From: Cryoendolithus antarcticus
Taxonomy: Eukaryota > Ascomycota > Dothideomycetes > Cladosporiales > Cladosporiaceae
NCBI GenBank assembly: GCA_002077065.1
Contig: NAJO01000004.1
Location: 310,001 to 374,000, forward strand
DNA length: 64,000 bases
Direction: 5' to 3'
The notes beneath the pieces were generated by a model. The model was not told where the DNA came from, made no database searches, and worked only from the letters and a program-made list of their open reading frames with translations. Each line of letters opens with the position of its first letter. Within the stretch, counting starts at the first letter, position 1. Shown here piece by piece: positions 1 through 11,700 of the stretch. Position numbers and translations under genes: made by a program.

Positions 1-1789
1 ATTGGCACCCAAAGATGCAATTCTGATCTTTGTCGATGGATGTCTCCATCGTTGAACCTATCGCAAGATCGCAGGTCACACAAAACTGGTCGCCGTTTTG
101 GCTGCGGTCTCCCGGGCCGTGCATACCAGCGTGGTAATCTGGAAAGCGCTAGTGCCGTCGATGCGTTCGCCTTCGGGTAGACGCAGCTTGACTGATGCGA
201 GCGTAGCTGTCGGTTGGTACTTACTGATTGGTCGCTTCTGACAGCATGTCTCACGTGGCGAAGCACCAATACATGTAACTGTCAAGGCCATCTCCTCAAG
301 TTCGTGGCTGCAACGATTTGAAAAGTGCACTTTCCGCGCAAAGCATCGTGGATATACTGACTGGCCTCGCATAAAGAGAGTCAGAAGTGACTATCTGACG
401 CTCGATATTCTGGACTCTTCGCTGTGAAATCAGTTATACTGGCAAGCTTCGCCCACCGGTATCGCACTGGCGATCGTGCAGGCAGCCGAAGTGCTAGCCC
501 TTTCTCTGACTTTGGTCTTCGGGATTGATGTATGCTACACGATCTGTACCATGCCTCCCAAGGGAGATTTACAAGTTCATATCCTACATGAATCGAAGGC
601 TTGTGGACATATGGACACGGAATACACTGGTACTCACGACGACATAGGTTCTTCATTTGCCGCCAGAGATTCGGCTTGGACGCTCATTCTGCAATGCACC
701 TTAGCGAGGCATGGCACCGTTTTTGACAGCTGTACCGCATGTATGCAGCCGGCGGAAGACATGGATCGAACGCCGTTGCATGTCCTATGGGAGTACACCA
801 GGATTGTTGCAATCAGTCTAGTGGCTTGCGGCCGTTGGCCGACTTCTGCTGCACGTCATATTTCCAATACCGATACTAGATGATCCCACTTTCCCAAGGG
901 CCCGGTTCCCCATGCTTCTGCAGATGACACAGGACGTTCGCAGTGGCATCTCAGCAGCTCTGATGCCGAATATCAGAGTGGTACCCTTCGAGCTCCTGGG
1001 CCCTACCATGTAGACCTCCTGTCTCTGTTGGCAACGCCCACTGGAGCTACAGGTCCGGCATCGCCGGCAAAGACTGATACATCTGCACGCTCCAGCGGAG
1101 CGGACACGCTCTGCCTTCCCCGTACTGCCCCTCGAATGCCAAACGCCTTCACAACAGCACGTTCACGGGATGAACCCATTGCGAGGTAATTTGTCTGGGA
1201 GCGACAGTCGGTATACAAAGGGCTGCGGCCGAATCTCACCTTGGTGGGTGATTCCCTTCTCATAGCTTCGTAATATATCATACCTCTGGGGGAAAGACTG
1301 CTCGCGTTGTGTCATTGTGTCTTGCTCGCCGGCGGCTATTGCATCATACTCGTGTCATTTGTCTCGCTCTTTTATCACATCAACACCTAATCATGTGCTT
1401 TATGCTCTACGAAGGTGCGACTGTGCAGTCAGAGGAATGATTTGACCGCTGGCATCACCATACAACTCTCGCGAGACATTTCGTCTTTCCTGATCTGCTC
1501 ATACCCGGACTGGAGCTGGTAGTAGCTACGACCATCTCAGCCTTGACCATTGAGCGTGCACGCCAAGCAGAGGGAAGCTACTTCGCAGCCTCATCTTGCA
1601 GCAAGTGCGACTCACCGCCGACTGGAGCCCCACCAGCGCACATACACCCTGCGCGGCGCACTGGTCCGTCAACGTGTTCACGGTGGCTATCCGTAGCGAT
1701 CTGTATAACGACATCCTCCAACACACTCTGGGCTGAGGTAACTCGCACACCGCAGCCAAACCATCCCCGCCTGCACCTCTACCGCTACA
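1..1789. other. Intergenic / upstream region, no gene supported
   Basis: Only short overlapping open frames on both strands are seen, the longest about 135 codons at 476-883. None has recognisable domains, low-complexity structure typical of real fungal proteins, or splice signals that would link it to another frame. The last few hundred bases before 1790 presumably hold the promoter and leader of the Myb/SANT-like gene. Confidence 0.5.
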
Positions 1790-3363
1790 ATGCAGTACGC
1801 AAAGCCGCATTACTGTCAGTGTCAACAGCATCATCGCCCTCAGCATGTGGATGTGGCGGTGAACCAGAGCCATGCGCACAGTAACACCTTCCCCTCCTAC
1901 CTCCAAACGCAACTCGCAAACTGGCGTCCGTTCGATAATCAACATCCGCCTCCGCCACCTCCGCCCTATCAATTGACTTCGCAAGCATACTCGGTACACG
2001 TTGGTCATCAGCAAGCAACGATGGACGCGAAGCCTGCCACCTCCGGACATCTAGCGGCCCCAGCGTTCAACGAACAATATCCTCACCAGTCAAGCTACCC
2101 TGCACCATACCACAATGGACGCTCGTACTCCTTCCAGTCGGTCTCCGAGCATGCACATGCGCAGCCCGAGTTCTTCAACGACAACTTCCACTACCATCGC
2201 CCGCAAGAAGCAGCGCTGTACAACCCACAATACCACCAACATCAGCCGCAATACTGGAGTCATAAGATCTCTACCATCCCCACTATGCCACACTTGCTCA
2301 ACCATGCGCTACCTCACCGCACCTCTACCGAATCACTTCGCGAGGACGCATCTCTCGCTCCGCCACTGTCGCCACTTACACGCTGGGTGACAAACGTCGA
2401 CACATCCCAGTACGAGATTATCGGCTCCGAGGACCTCAAGCGCGGCTCATTCGCAGCATTCGACGAAGACGACGACACTGCTACATCACCAACGACCGTG
2501 GATACTAACAGCTCAGGTCCCTTCACTCCTGCCGGCTCCGACTTCGGCAGCTTCGATACGGCTCAGCCACGCACATGGACGGAGATGGGTTCGAGCTTTG
2601 GCTCGCAGGCCTCTGATATGTTCAGCCTCTCGCACGGTCTGCCATTTCACCCAGTCAACCATCTTGGTGCGCGCAAGAACTCCGCTACGGACTATATGAC
2701 CAGCGCTGCACCACTCGGGCACCCACCGACCCACTACATGAATCAGCCCCTTGCGTCCTACCCGATGACCGACGCCGCCATCCCTCGCACGATCACTACC
2801 GCCACCCTCAGAGATCTTCACCGCATCCCCATGATCGACGACACCGAAGACCCGCCTAATGGCAACGCTGTCGGCGCCTCCACCGTCGTCGACATCTCTG
2901 CTCAGGAAGAGGAAGAGTACAACAAGGCTCTCGAGGAGCGCCGTCGTAAGGATGACTACCTGATCGCCATGCGCAACAAAGGCTACTCCTACCGTGAGAT
3001 CAAGCGCCGTGGCAAGTTTCGCGAAGCGGAGTCGACTCTCCGTGGGCGTGTGCGTGTGTTGACGAAGGACAAGTCTGAGAGGGTGAGGCGGCCGGAGTGG
3101 ACTGAGGGAGATGTGAGTTCTCCACTGCTACTAATCTGGTTGTTGCAGCGCTGACCCATATCTTACAGATCCGCCTCCTTCACCGTGCCATCACTCACCA
3201 TCAGAAGCGGATGGAGTTCAGCAAGCAGGGTCGTACTCGCGACGGAAAGCTACCGTGGAAGCGCATCTCTGTCTGGATCAAGGAGCATGGCGGTAGCTAT
3301 CTCTTCGCGCCCGCTACTTGCGCGAAGAAATGGGAAGAAGTGGAGATGGGAGATGAAGACTAG
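1790..3363 (+). CDS. Myb/SANT-like DNA-binding protein, 505 aa, one intron
   Basis: Two exons, 1790-3112 and 3169-3363, are joined by a 56-nt phase-0 intron with donor GTGAGT, a GCTGAC branch site and a TTACAG acceptor. Splicing replaces an early stop at 3154 with a conserved-looking C-terminus. The first ~360 residues are Gln/His/Pro/Ser-rich and look disordered. A basic module follows (about residues 370-505). It begins with an acidic-basic helix around EERRRKDDYL and contains a helix-turn-helix-like stretch (MRNKGYSYREIKRRGKFREA). It ends after the intron with Trp-spaced helices (LPWKRISVWIKEHGG and CAKKWEEVE), the spacing expected of a Myb/SANT-type repeat. This layout suggests a nuclear DNA-binding regulator, but the target is unknown. 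The ATG is the first in a frame that stays open to the domain. Family assignment is by inspection and could be a related helix-turn-helix fold. Confidence 0.75.
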
Positions 3364-3705
3364 CATTGTCAGTTACTGTCCCGTCATTGGCTGCAATATG
3401 TCAGGACTGGGTAATTGATTGGCCTCATTGCACTGGTATTGGCAGCATGGCGCCTCATGGCTTAATTGCATGCGGAAAGAAACAGGCGTTGTCGAAGACG
3501 GAGACTTCACTGTCACACACTGTCTTTACAGCACTAGATATGATAACGCGAGCATCATGAAATGTATGTTTATGACATGAAAAGTTTTGACCGCGCGCCT
3601 TGCTTCACTGTTGTACATCACTTTGTTCGAGCTCGATGGCTCACTCGCCACTGCGTGCGCTGCACTTAACATCAACCATTTCGCCCGTCACTACTGCTCG
3701 TTCGC

Positions 3706-5103
3706 TCAATACGCCACATGCCATAAGTAATCCCGCAGCGGCACATCCCTTAGCATCTCCTCCATGACTGCGCGATCCACTTCAATCTGGACCTCCCACC
3801 AACCGTGCTCCTCACTCTCTGGCAGTATCACTGCCCCCTTCAATCCTCTATCCCTGCCCACCTTCCTCACACATATTGGCATCCCTAGTCCCAACCCCAG
3901 ATCGCACTCAGTCCCTTCCAACTCAGGCTGACAGGCAGTGAAGTCCGTCACGATGAAGTCCGCTGTCGCTTCCGTCTCAGCTGCGGTGGGATCATCATTG
4001 AGCAATGCGATCCTCGAGCGAACGATACGCTCTGATGCAGCCGCCTCTCTTGCCTCGTGAACGATGATGGCTGTCTTTTCGATCTCGAAGTGATCGTATC
4101 GTCCAGCCAGTGATAGCACGCTTTCAAAAGCTGTCGCCGTCATCGTGGCGTTGCCGAAGTAGTCTTCATTGAGCGACGCGACAGCGCGGACATCGACTTC
4201 GAAGGAGATACTGCACTTCGCAGACTCAGGGTATGTCGAGTGAGGCGGGTACTTCGCACGTGCGAATGCACGCCATAGTAGGGTAATCAAAATGTCCTTC
4301 TCGGTGATGGTAGCTTCTTTGTCATTGCGTGACAGGCGTGACTTGATCATTTCGGTCAATGTCGTGATGTTCTGTAGCTTAAAGCCTAGAATTGCTGTTC
4401 GATTGTCCGCCGTCTCGGAGCTGAGAGTCATCGCATTAGTCAACTGATCGAGCTGTACCGAGCCGGCTTCAAATGCCTGATGCTGCTGTGCTATGCTAGT
4501 GTGTTGCTGCTGCTCTAATCTCTCTGTCATGGCCTTAGCGAAGAAAGCTGTCACTCCGTTCGACTCCGAGAGCATCGCTCGGCCATTCGTCGCCTCAGTA
4601 GCTTCTTCCTGAAGGTCCCCGAGAGACAGCGTACGGGCTCCAAGGCCTTCGGACATCTCGCGAACAATGGTACCGATACCCAGATAGTCCGCCACGCGGC
4701 TGTGTAAGTACATGACCAATAGAAGACCGCCAGCTAGCCAGTTAGCATGAACGACGAAGACCGAACTCGCGTTTCTCTCAGCTGAATCGGTCAGTGGTGT
4801 CAGGTGCTCCGATGCGAAGTGGTGCGCCGGCATGCCCGCCCTGGAGATCGCCTTTATGTCCAGCGTGCTATCCTTGACATGGATGACAGAGAAATCGGTA
4901 ATCTGCTGTAATGTTATCGATATGGTGCCATCTTCAACGACGCCGGCCAGCACTGGCAGCTGCGTAACCAGCCGATGCAGCCTTTGATCGACCATCACTT
5001 TCGTTGTCGCAATCTTCTCGTCGAAGAGGAAGACGAAGCCATATCGCCTGTACTCCTTCGGAGCAGACTGGTCTAGTGTTGATAGCTTGATTCTGGATGT
5101 CAT
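3706..5103 (-). CDS. BAHD-like fungal acyltransferase with altered catalytic motif, 465 aa
   Basis: The protein starts like fungal BAHD/trichothecene-3-O-acetyltransferase relatives (KLSTLDQSAPKEY) and has the usual two-half layout and a length near the family's 450-480 aa. These enzymes move acyl groups from acyl-CoA to hydroxyl or amine groups, often in secondary metabolism. The active-site HHxxxDxxG motif reads LHSRVADYLG. The first, non-catalytic His is kept (4702-4704), but the catalytic second His is Ser (4699-4701), while the Asp (4687-4689) and Gly are kept. The structural DFGxGxGxP motif near the C-terminus reads DLGLGLGMP. A second in-frame ATG upstream would start at 5166; the one at 5103 was chosen because the family motif follows directly. 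No other biosynthetic gene sits close enough to suggest a cluster. It may be an inactive or repurposed member. Confidence 0.8.
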   Translation of the reverse strand: MTSRIKLSTLDQSAPKEYRRYGFVFLFDEKIATTKVMVDQRLHRLVTQLPVLAGVVEDGTISITLQQITDFSVIHVKDSTLDIKAISRAGMPAHHFASEHLTPLTDSAERNASSVFVVHANWLAGGLLLVMYLHSRVADYLGIGTIVREMSEGLGARTLSLGDLQEEATEATNGRAMLSESNGVTAFFAKAMTERLEQQQHTSIAQQHQAFEAGSVQLDQLTNAMTLSSETADNRTAILGFKLQNITTLTEMIKSRLSRNDKEATITEKDILITLLWRAFARAKYPPHSTYPESAKCSISFEVDVRAVASLNEDYFGNATMTATAFESVLSLAGRYDHFEIEKTAIIVHEAREAAASERIVRSRIALLNDDPTAAETEATADFIVTDFTACQPELEGTECDLGLGLGMPICVRKVGRDRGLKGAVILPESEEHGWWEVQIEVDRAVMEEMLRDVPLRDYLWHVAY

Positions 5104-6032
5104 CGCGCTGCCTGTGCTGTAATTATCGCGGATGCCGCTTTTCGATGTTGAGCTTTTTGGGCACAATTGAAAGAAGAGAGAAAGTAAACTCTTACAGATC
5201 TTTGCATCGCCATCTTACATCCATGACCTGCCGACTACGATCAGGTGACGCAGATCCATGTGCAAACATGTGCCAGCATTGACTGATTGACGTTTGAGAA
5301 TGCATGTGAAAGATCTTTTCAAGTGTCGTCAAGAGAGCTGCAGACAGGGAACGTGCAAAGAAGGTAGGGGTACCAATACGGGCCCTAGGATGGTCTCGTG
5401 TGCAACAATCGGCCACGGGCATCCCCATAAAGAGGACATCGTCCTGGGCATCGGTAGGTCTTGGTTGTTGGTATACCTTACCGGCGTGGTCATGGACTTC
5501 ATACACTATAGGCAGGTAGGAAGTCCTTCAGACACGGTCAATGTGGAAGCACGCCGCTCCCAAGACGATCTTCGACACTTTGGTGCTCGAAGTGTCTATG
5601 GATCGTACCAATTAGGGCCTGTCATCGCTGGCGCCGGCGTAGTCGCGCACACATGTAGCCATCAACACCGTGTATCGAGTACCACTCCTCCAGCAGCCTC
5701 TCGGTATTCATGTTGAGTCCAAGAATGACGAGGTCCAACAATGATATCTCCGTCGAGCCTAGCAGTAGGGAGAGAGGAATGAAGTGAGGTCGATGGTTCT
5801 CCTTGGCAAATCCAGTCAACTGCTGGCCATCACATTTAGCCTGAGCTGCCCGCCAGCCCCACTTCCATCATGTACAATGCCTATGCGGATGCATGCCAAT
5901 GTCGATTTTGAGCAGTGAATAATGCTAATGTCAGTGTCTGCTTGTGGAGTCGTGCGCGAGAGGCGCTGCTGCAACGACACCTTCGACTGAAATCAAGACT
6001 GGAGAACCGGCTCAGTATATTAGTCTCACAGG
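5104..6032. other. Divergent intergenic region between acyltransferase and xylulose kinase
   Basis: About 0.93 kb separates two genes that face away from each other, so it probably holds both promoters. Open frames here (for example about 140 codons at 5294-5716) show no domain and no protein-like composition. Confidence 0.5.
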
Positions 6033-8010
6033 ATGGCCGGAACCGAGGATTTGTATTTGGTATGATTGCACGAACCCACATACTACTTTCGAGGCGACTG
6101 ACGGCAGACATAGGGGTTCGACTTGTCCACCCAGCAGCTCAAGTGTAGGCTTCTTCGTTCTGACTGCGCTGCATACATTCACTGACCCTTAACAGGCGCT
6201 GCGGTCAGCTCCGACCTGAAACTCAAGCATGAGGCGAAGGTTGACTTTGATGCCGACTTCGGAAAGAAGTATGGGATCGAGAAGGGTGTTCTGACGAACC
6301 CAAGCGAAGGCGAAGTCTTTGCCCCGACCGCGATGTGGCTTGAAGCTGTTGATCTTGTTCTGCAACGTATGCGAGAGCATGGTCTCGACTTTGGAAAGAT
6401 CAAGGGTCTGTCTGGAGCTGGCATGCAGCACGGCACTGTCTTCTGGTCAAAAGAAGCAGAGAGTCTTCTGAGCAACCTCGATGCTAAGAAGACGCTGTTG
6501 GAGCAACTACAGACTGAGAAGACGAGTGCGTTCGCTCATCCGCACAGTCCGAATTGGCAGGATGCCAGCACCCAGATTCAGTGCGATGAGTACGATGCAG
6601 TACTAGGCGATCCTGAAACTTTGGCGAAAGTGACTGGCAGCAAAGCTCATCACGTACGTCGACCGAGATTCGCCTCAAGGGGTTGTGCTGACGATCTTGC
6701 AGCGATTCAGCGGACCTCAGATCAAGCGCTTTCGGACGAAGTACCCCGAGCACTACGAAAATGTGTCAAGGATCTCACTCGTCTCGTCATTCCTGGCTTC
6801 CGTCTTCCTCGGCAAGGTCGCACCCATCGATATAAGCGATGTCACTGGTATGAATCTCTGGGACATCAACAAGGGACAGTGGCACGACACGTTGCTCGAG
6901 CTCGCTGCCGGAAGCAAAGACGGCGCAGCGGACCTGAGGCAGAAACTCGGTCACGTTCCAGAAGACGGTGGCGAGAACTTCGGCAGGATCAGCGACTACT
7001 TCGTCAAGCGATATGGCTTCCCAAGTGATGCCAAGATCATCGCATTCACTGGCGACAATCCAGCGACTATCCTGGCGTTGCCTTTACGCTCATCCGATGC
7101 TATGGTATCGCTCGGTACAAGCACAACCTTTCTCATGAGCACCTCGACTTACAAGCCAGCGGGTGCATACCACTTCATGAACCATCCGACTACCGCGGGG
7201 CTTTATATGTTCATGTTATGTTACAAGAACGGCGGCCTCGCTCGGGAGCAGATCCGAGACCAATTCAATACCTCAGCAACGCACCCAGCGAACTGGGACA
7301 CCTTCAACGATACCGCCCTGAGCACGCCTCTGGTTGCGCAATCGGGCAAGGATGGCGCAATGCGCCTCGGTCTATACTTCCCTCGACCAGAGATCGTTCC
7401 GAACGTCCGTGCTGGACAGTGGCGATACTCTTACACCCCAGGTAGTGGCGAGATCAAAGAAGTTGCAGCCGACTTCCTACCGGATGACGCCCGCAACATC
7501 GTCGAATCACAGATGCTTTCGCTGCGATTACGCTCCTTTCCCCTCGTGAAAGCCGAGACAAACACAGAGACAGGTGTTGAGCTGCCACCACAGCCACGAC
7601 GAGTATACCTCGTAGGAGGTGGCAGCGCTAACAACGCCATCGCGAAGATCTGTGGTGAAGTGCTCGGCTCGCATGACGGTGTCTATAAACTTGACATTGG
7701 CGGCAACGCATGTGCTCTTGGCTCGGCTTACAAGGCAATCTGGGGTGTCGAGAGAAAGCAGGGTCAAACTTTCGAAGACCTGATTGGGTCTCGCTGGGAT
7801 GAGAAGCAGTTTACCAAAAGAGTTGCGGATGGCTATCAAAAGGGCACTTTCGAGACTTACGGTGAGGCTGTAAAAGGGTTCGAGAAAATGGAGCAAATTG
7901 TCATCGGTGAAGTCGGCGAGGGTAAGAAGCAGGCTAGCGGAGGTGTCTTTATGGCGAGCGACACTGACGCTGGTGCCGCTGGCCGATCGAAAAGAGGTGA
8001 GTTCATCTAG
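6033..8010 (+). CDS. xkiA: D-xylulose kinase (xylulokinase), 607 aa, four exons
   Basis: Phosphorylates D-xylulose to D-xylulose 5-phosphate, the step feeding fungal pentose catabolism into the pentose phosphate pathway. Exons are 6033-6059, 6114-6144, 6196-6653 and 6703-8010, with introns of 54, 51 and 49 nt carrying CTGAC-type branch sites. The two tiny first exons restore the FGGY-kinase N-terminus: MAGTEDLYL joins [10 protein letters not shown], the phosphate-1 loop. Further landmarks are a [14 protein letters not shown] stretch, SGPQIKRF directly after intron 3, the ATP-domain segment [10 protein letters not shown] with GTSTTFLM (about residues 310-350), and the C-terminal GGGSAN and [12 protein letters not shown] motifs that contact adenosine. 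Length and motif order fit eukaryotic xylulokinases. The tail after residue ~570 is low-complexity. The second donor is a weak GTAGGC, so that 31-nt exon boundary is the least certain part. Confidence 0.93.
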
Positions 8011-8787
8011 CCTCGTGTCCCCAACAGCTAAATCGGTCGCCTTACGAGCTAGCAGACCCGAACGACTAGACTATATACTTGCCCATATATATTGTCAGCA
8101 ATGCAGCTCATCCTCTCTATCCTTAGGTATGTTATCCACATATGGCCGGATTTCACCCAAGCTGGCACTATGCTGTCATGACTAGCCACGTCGCCATCGT
8201 TGTGCCCACGTAGCTGGAGTAAGCGTGGCACTATTACATCGCCGTGTCCACGAAGATCGCATAGAGGATGATGCCTGAATGCCGCGGCGTGAAGAAGGGA
8301 TTCCATTGGTTGTGAAGTGATTACGTAAGGCCTGTGAGCTAGGTCACCTCAGTCTGCTCGTTATGCCGTGCGTTGTCCGAAACCGAGCGCTCGAACTCAA
8401 ACTTAACAAGGTGTTCACTTACTTGCCCGTCTGAAACATCTCGAAGCTAATCCTTCAAACCAGCCGTTATTGTCGCCTGTCATGGCAGCAATGCGATACT
8501 TCAAAGGGCGTGGCGATTACGACTTTCATCTTCTTGTAGCAGAAGCCATGAACACAAGTCTCTGCCGGAAGCCTCCGTTTGCAACCTCAAAGAGGCGTCT
8601 ATACGGCAAAAGTATTAGGTTTGCAATCAGTCGAAGCTACAAGCTGCAGATTTCATGATGCAGTGGTATCGTCATGCCGAACTCTGCCTTGGGTAAGAAG
8701 AGATGAGTGCTCTCCTCTGTTCATTCCGATAGAACGGGTTTCGTGCTACTGTTTTTAACTTCGGCCCCCCCTTCAAACATTTCCACT
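8011..8787. other. Intergenic region upstream of nitrate reductase
   Basis: No gene is seen. One HGATAR-type GATA-factor site (CGATAG, 8727-8732) lies just before the nitrate reductase start. A single such hexamer is expected by chance, so regulation by an AreA-like factor is only a possibility. Confidence 0.4.
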
Positions 8788-11700
8788 ATGCCTTCCGACG
8801 TGCCGTGGAACGTCTCCATCAGAGATCACCCAGGCTCGTCAGCTGAAGACATACACGATGAGCCGAACTGGACGAGCGGTCACCAGCACCGCGTAGGATA
8901 CCGGAATGACCAGGGTCGACTGCCAGGCTTGACGCACGATGCTGATGAGGCAAGCGATGTCCCTGATCTGACCTTCCCCTCAAGCGGATCAGAGTCCGAA
9001 GACGAGCAAACATTCGACGAAGATGCGAGAAGGCGATTCCAGGAGCTCAAGACTAGGGCCAACAAGGGAGATTTGCTCAACTTCCGAGACATCATAACTA
9101 ACCAAGAAGACTTCCATCTGCGACACCCTCAGGACAGGAGCTTGGGATGGCGCTATGTCTTCGAAGCTACGGAAGATTGGGTCAAGGACGAACAAGACTG
9201 GCCCGCGAACATCAAAAAGAGGAAACAAGTGGAAGAAGCAAAAGACAAGAACAATGGCGATGTGCGAGCCATTGATCGTAGCAAAGAGAGCAAAGAGAAG
9301 CCTGGCCCTGAGAATACGGGGCAAGAAGAGAATGACTGGAAACGCAAGCAGGGCGATAATCTCAAGCACAACGATGCATATGCAACAGGAGAAGAGAAGC
9401 CAGACGGTGAGAACCAGACAATAGCCGAATACGAGAAGTTGCTCGAGCGGTTCACGCCACAGGAGATTGCGTTGCTAAAAGCTCTGCGACACGAGAAGGA
9501 CTACCGCTACAGCCTTCAGCAAAACGATGGCAAGAGGGAGAGTCCACAGACTCACAATCGCACTACCATCTCCATCGACGAGCAAGACCAATTTACGCCC
9601 GACAATTGGCTCCCCCGCTCGGGTGACCTGATACGATTGACTGGCAAACACCCACTGAACGCCGAGGCGCGTCTAAGCAAGCTTTTTGACGGCGGACTAA
9701 TTACTCCTAACGAGCTACACTACGTTCGCAATCATGGTGCCGTCCCTCGTATTCTGTGGGAGTTTCACGAGTTGGATATCGAGGATGGCAGACTGGTGCT
9801 GTCAATGGACGACGTGAAACACAAATTCGAACATGTCAACATTGCAGTCGCACTTGCTTGTGATGGCAACAGGAGGAAGGAGATGAACATGGTGAGAAGG
9901 TCAAAGGGCTTTGACTGGGGTTCCGGCGCAACGGGGTGTGCTTATTGGAAAGGACCGCTGCTGCGGGACGTCCTTTTGGCGGCCGAGGTATCACCTGGAA
10001 GGTATACGGGCGAGGGAAAGATGCGCTGGGTCAACTTTGAAGGAGCTGACGATCCGAGCGAGGGCAAGTATGCAACTTGCATCCCGTTGGACTATGCTAT
10101 GGATCCGAGCAATGATGTGCTTCTGGCGCTGTACATGAACGATGTTCCCCTGCCGCCAGATCACGGGTACCCTATACGAGTGATAATCCCCGGTTATGTC
10201 GGCGGCAGATGTGTCAAGTGGCTCAAAAAGATATGGATCACCGATTTTGAGAATCAAAGTCATTATCATATATGGGATAATCGAGTGCTGCCCAGCTTCA
10301 TCACGGAAAAGGATGGAGAATTCGCAAACGCAATGTTTAATCACCCGGACACAGCATGCAATGAGCAAAACCTCAACAGTGTGATCGTCAAGCCAGCGCA
10401 TGGCGAGCAGATCTCGCTTGCGAAAGCCAAGCGAGCAAGTACCTATAGGATTGAGGGCTACGCTTACGATGGCGGAGGCCACGAAGTCCAGCGCGTCGAA
10501 GTCAGCTTGGACGATGGGCAAACCTGGCTCTATTGCATTCGTAGGTTTCCTGACTATCCCATCAGACACGGTAACAAGTTCTGGACGTGGCTACACTGGT
10601 ACGTCGATGTCTCGATCGTGCATCTTCTGCAAAGCAGAAGCATGTCTGTACGCGCATGGAATGTTTTCAAGAACACACAGCCGGAGAGGCTTACTTGGAA
10701 CACAACGGGCATGATGAATAACTGTTGGTATATTGTCAAGCCCGAAATCAAACAGGGGAAAGACGATGAAGTGCCGTATATGCGATTCAGACACCCAGTC
10801 GAGCCCGGAGGTGGCAAGGGAGGCTGGATGAAGCCCAGCGTTGAGAACCAGATTGCTAGTGCGAAGCGTGATGCTGGTGCGCCACAAAAGCAATTCACAA
10901 GGCAAGAGATTGAGAAGCACAGTACCGAAAATGACTGCTGGCTGGTGATCGACAACAAAGTTTACGACTGCACTTCTGTGCTTTCCTGGCATCCCGGAGG
11001 CAAAGCCGCCATTCTTGGGCACGCTGGCAAGGTCCACCAAGAGACTAGTGACGAGTTCGCAGGTATTCATGACGGCTTTGCGTACCAGAAGCTGAAGGAA
11101 TGCATCTTGGGAGTGGTCACCGAGAAGGCATCGAACTTCATCAAAGCCAACGCTGAGGCTGTAGCTAAGGGGAAGGCTAAGGACAGCCAGACTGATGGTG
11201 ACATTGTGCTTCAGAAGCACAGATGGGTACCTGCCAAGCTCATGGACAGGGAGTCTTTATCGGGGGACACTAGAAAGTATACATTCGGCCTACCTGATGG
11301 TGCTAAAGACCTTGGTCTGGGGACTTGTCAGCACATACAGCTTGGCTTCCATCTCAAGGATCGAATGCTCATCCGATCGTACACCCCAACTAGACCTCTC
11401 CTCCCTGATCCGGAGAAGAACGATCAGGGAGAGACAGTGACCAACGGAGCGAGCGCAAATGGTGAAGTGACCAAGATGCAAGACGGCCAAGGCACGTTCG
11501 AGCTTGTGGTCAAAACGTACTTTCCCACTTCCGAGCAGCCCGGCGGTGCGATGAGCAATCTTCTCGACTGCATGCCACTTGGCGAAGAAGTGGAGATCCG
11601 GGGACCCACGGGCGAGATAGTGTATCATGGGAACGGGCTGTTCACAATTTCGGGCCAAGACATGACATTCAAGAAGATCTCGTTGGTGTTGGGAGGATCG

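Noticed and set aside
476..883. A 135-codon plus-strand frame near the left end
   Set aside because: No recognisable domain, no splice context, and competing frames on the other strand.
5294..5716. A 140-codon plus-strand frame
   Set aside because: No domain, and it lies in a divergent promoter region.
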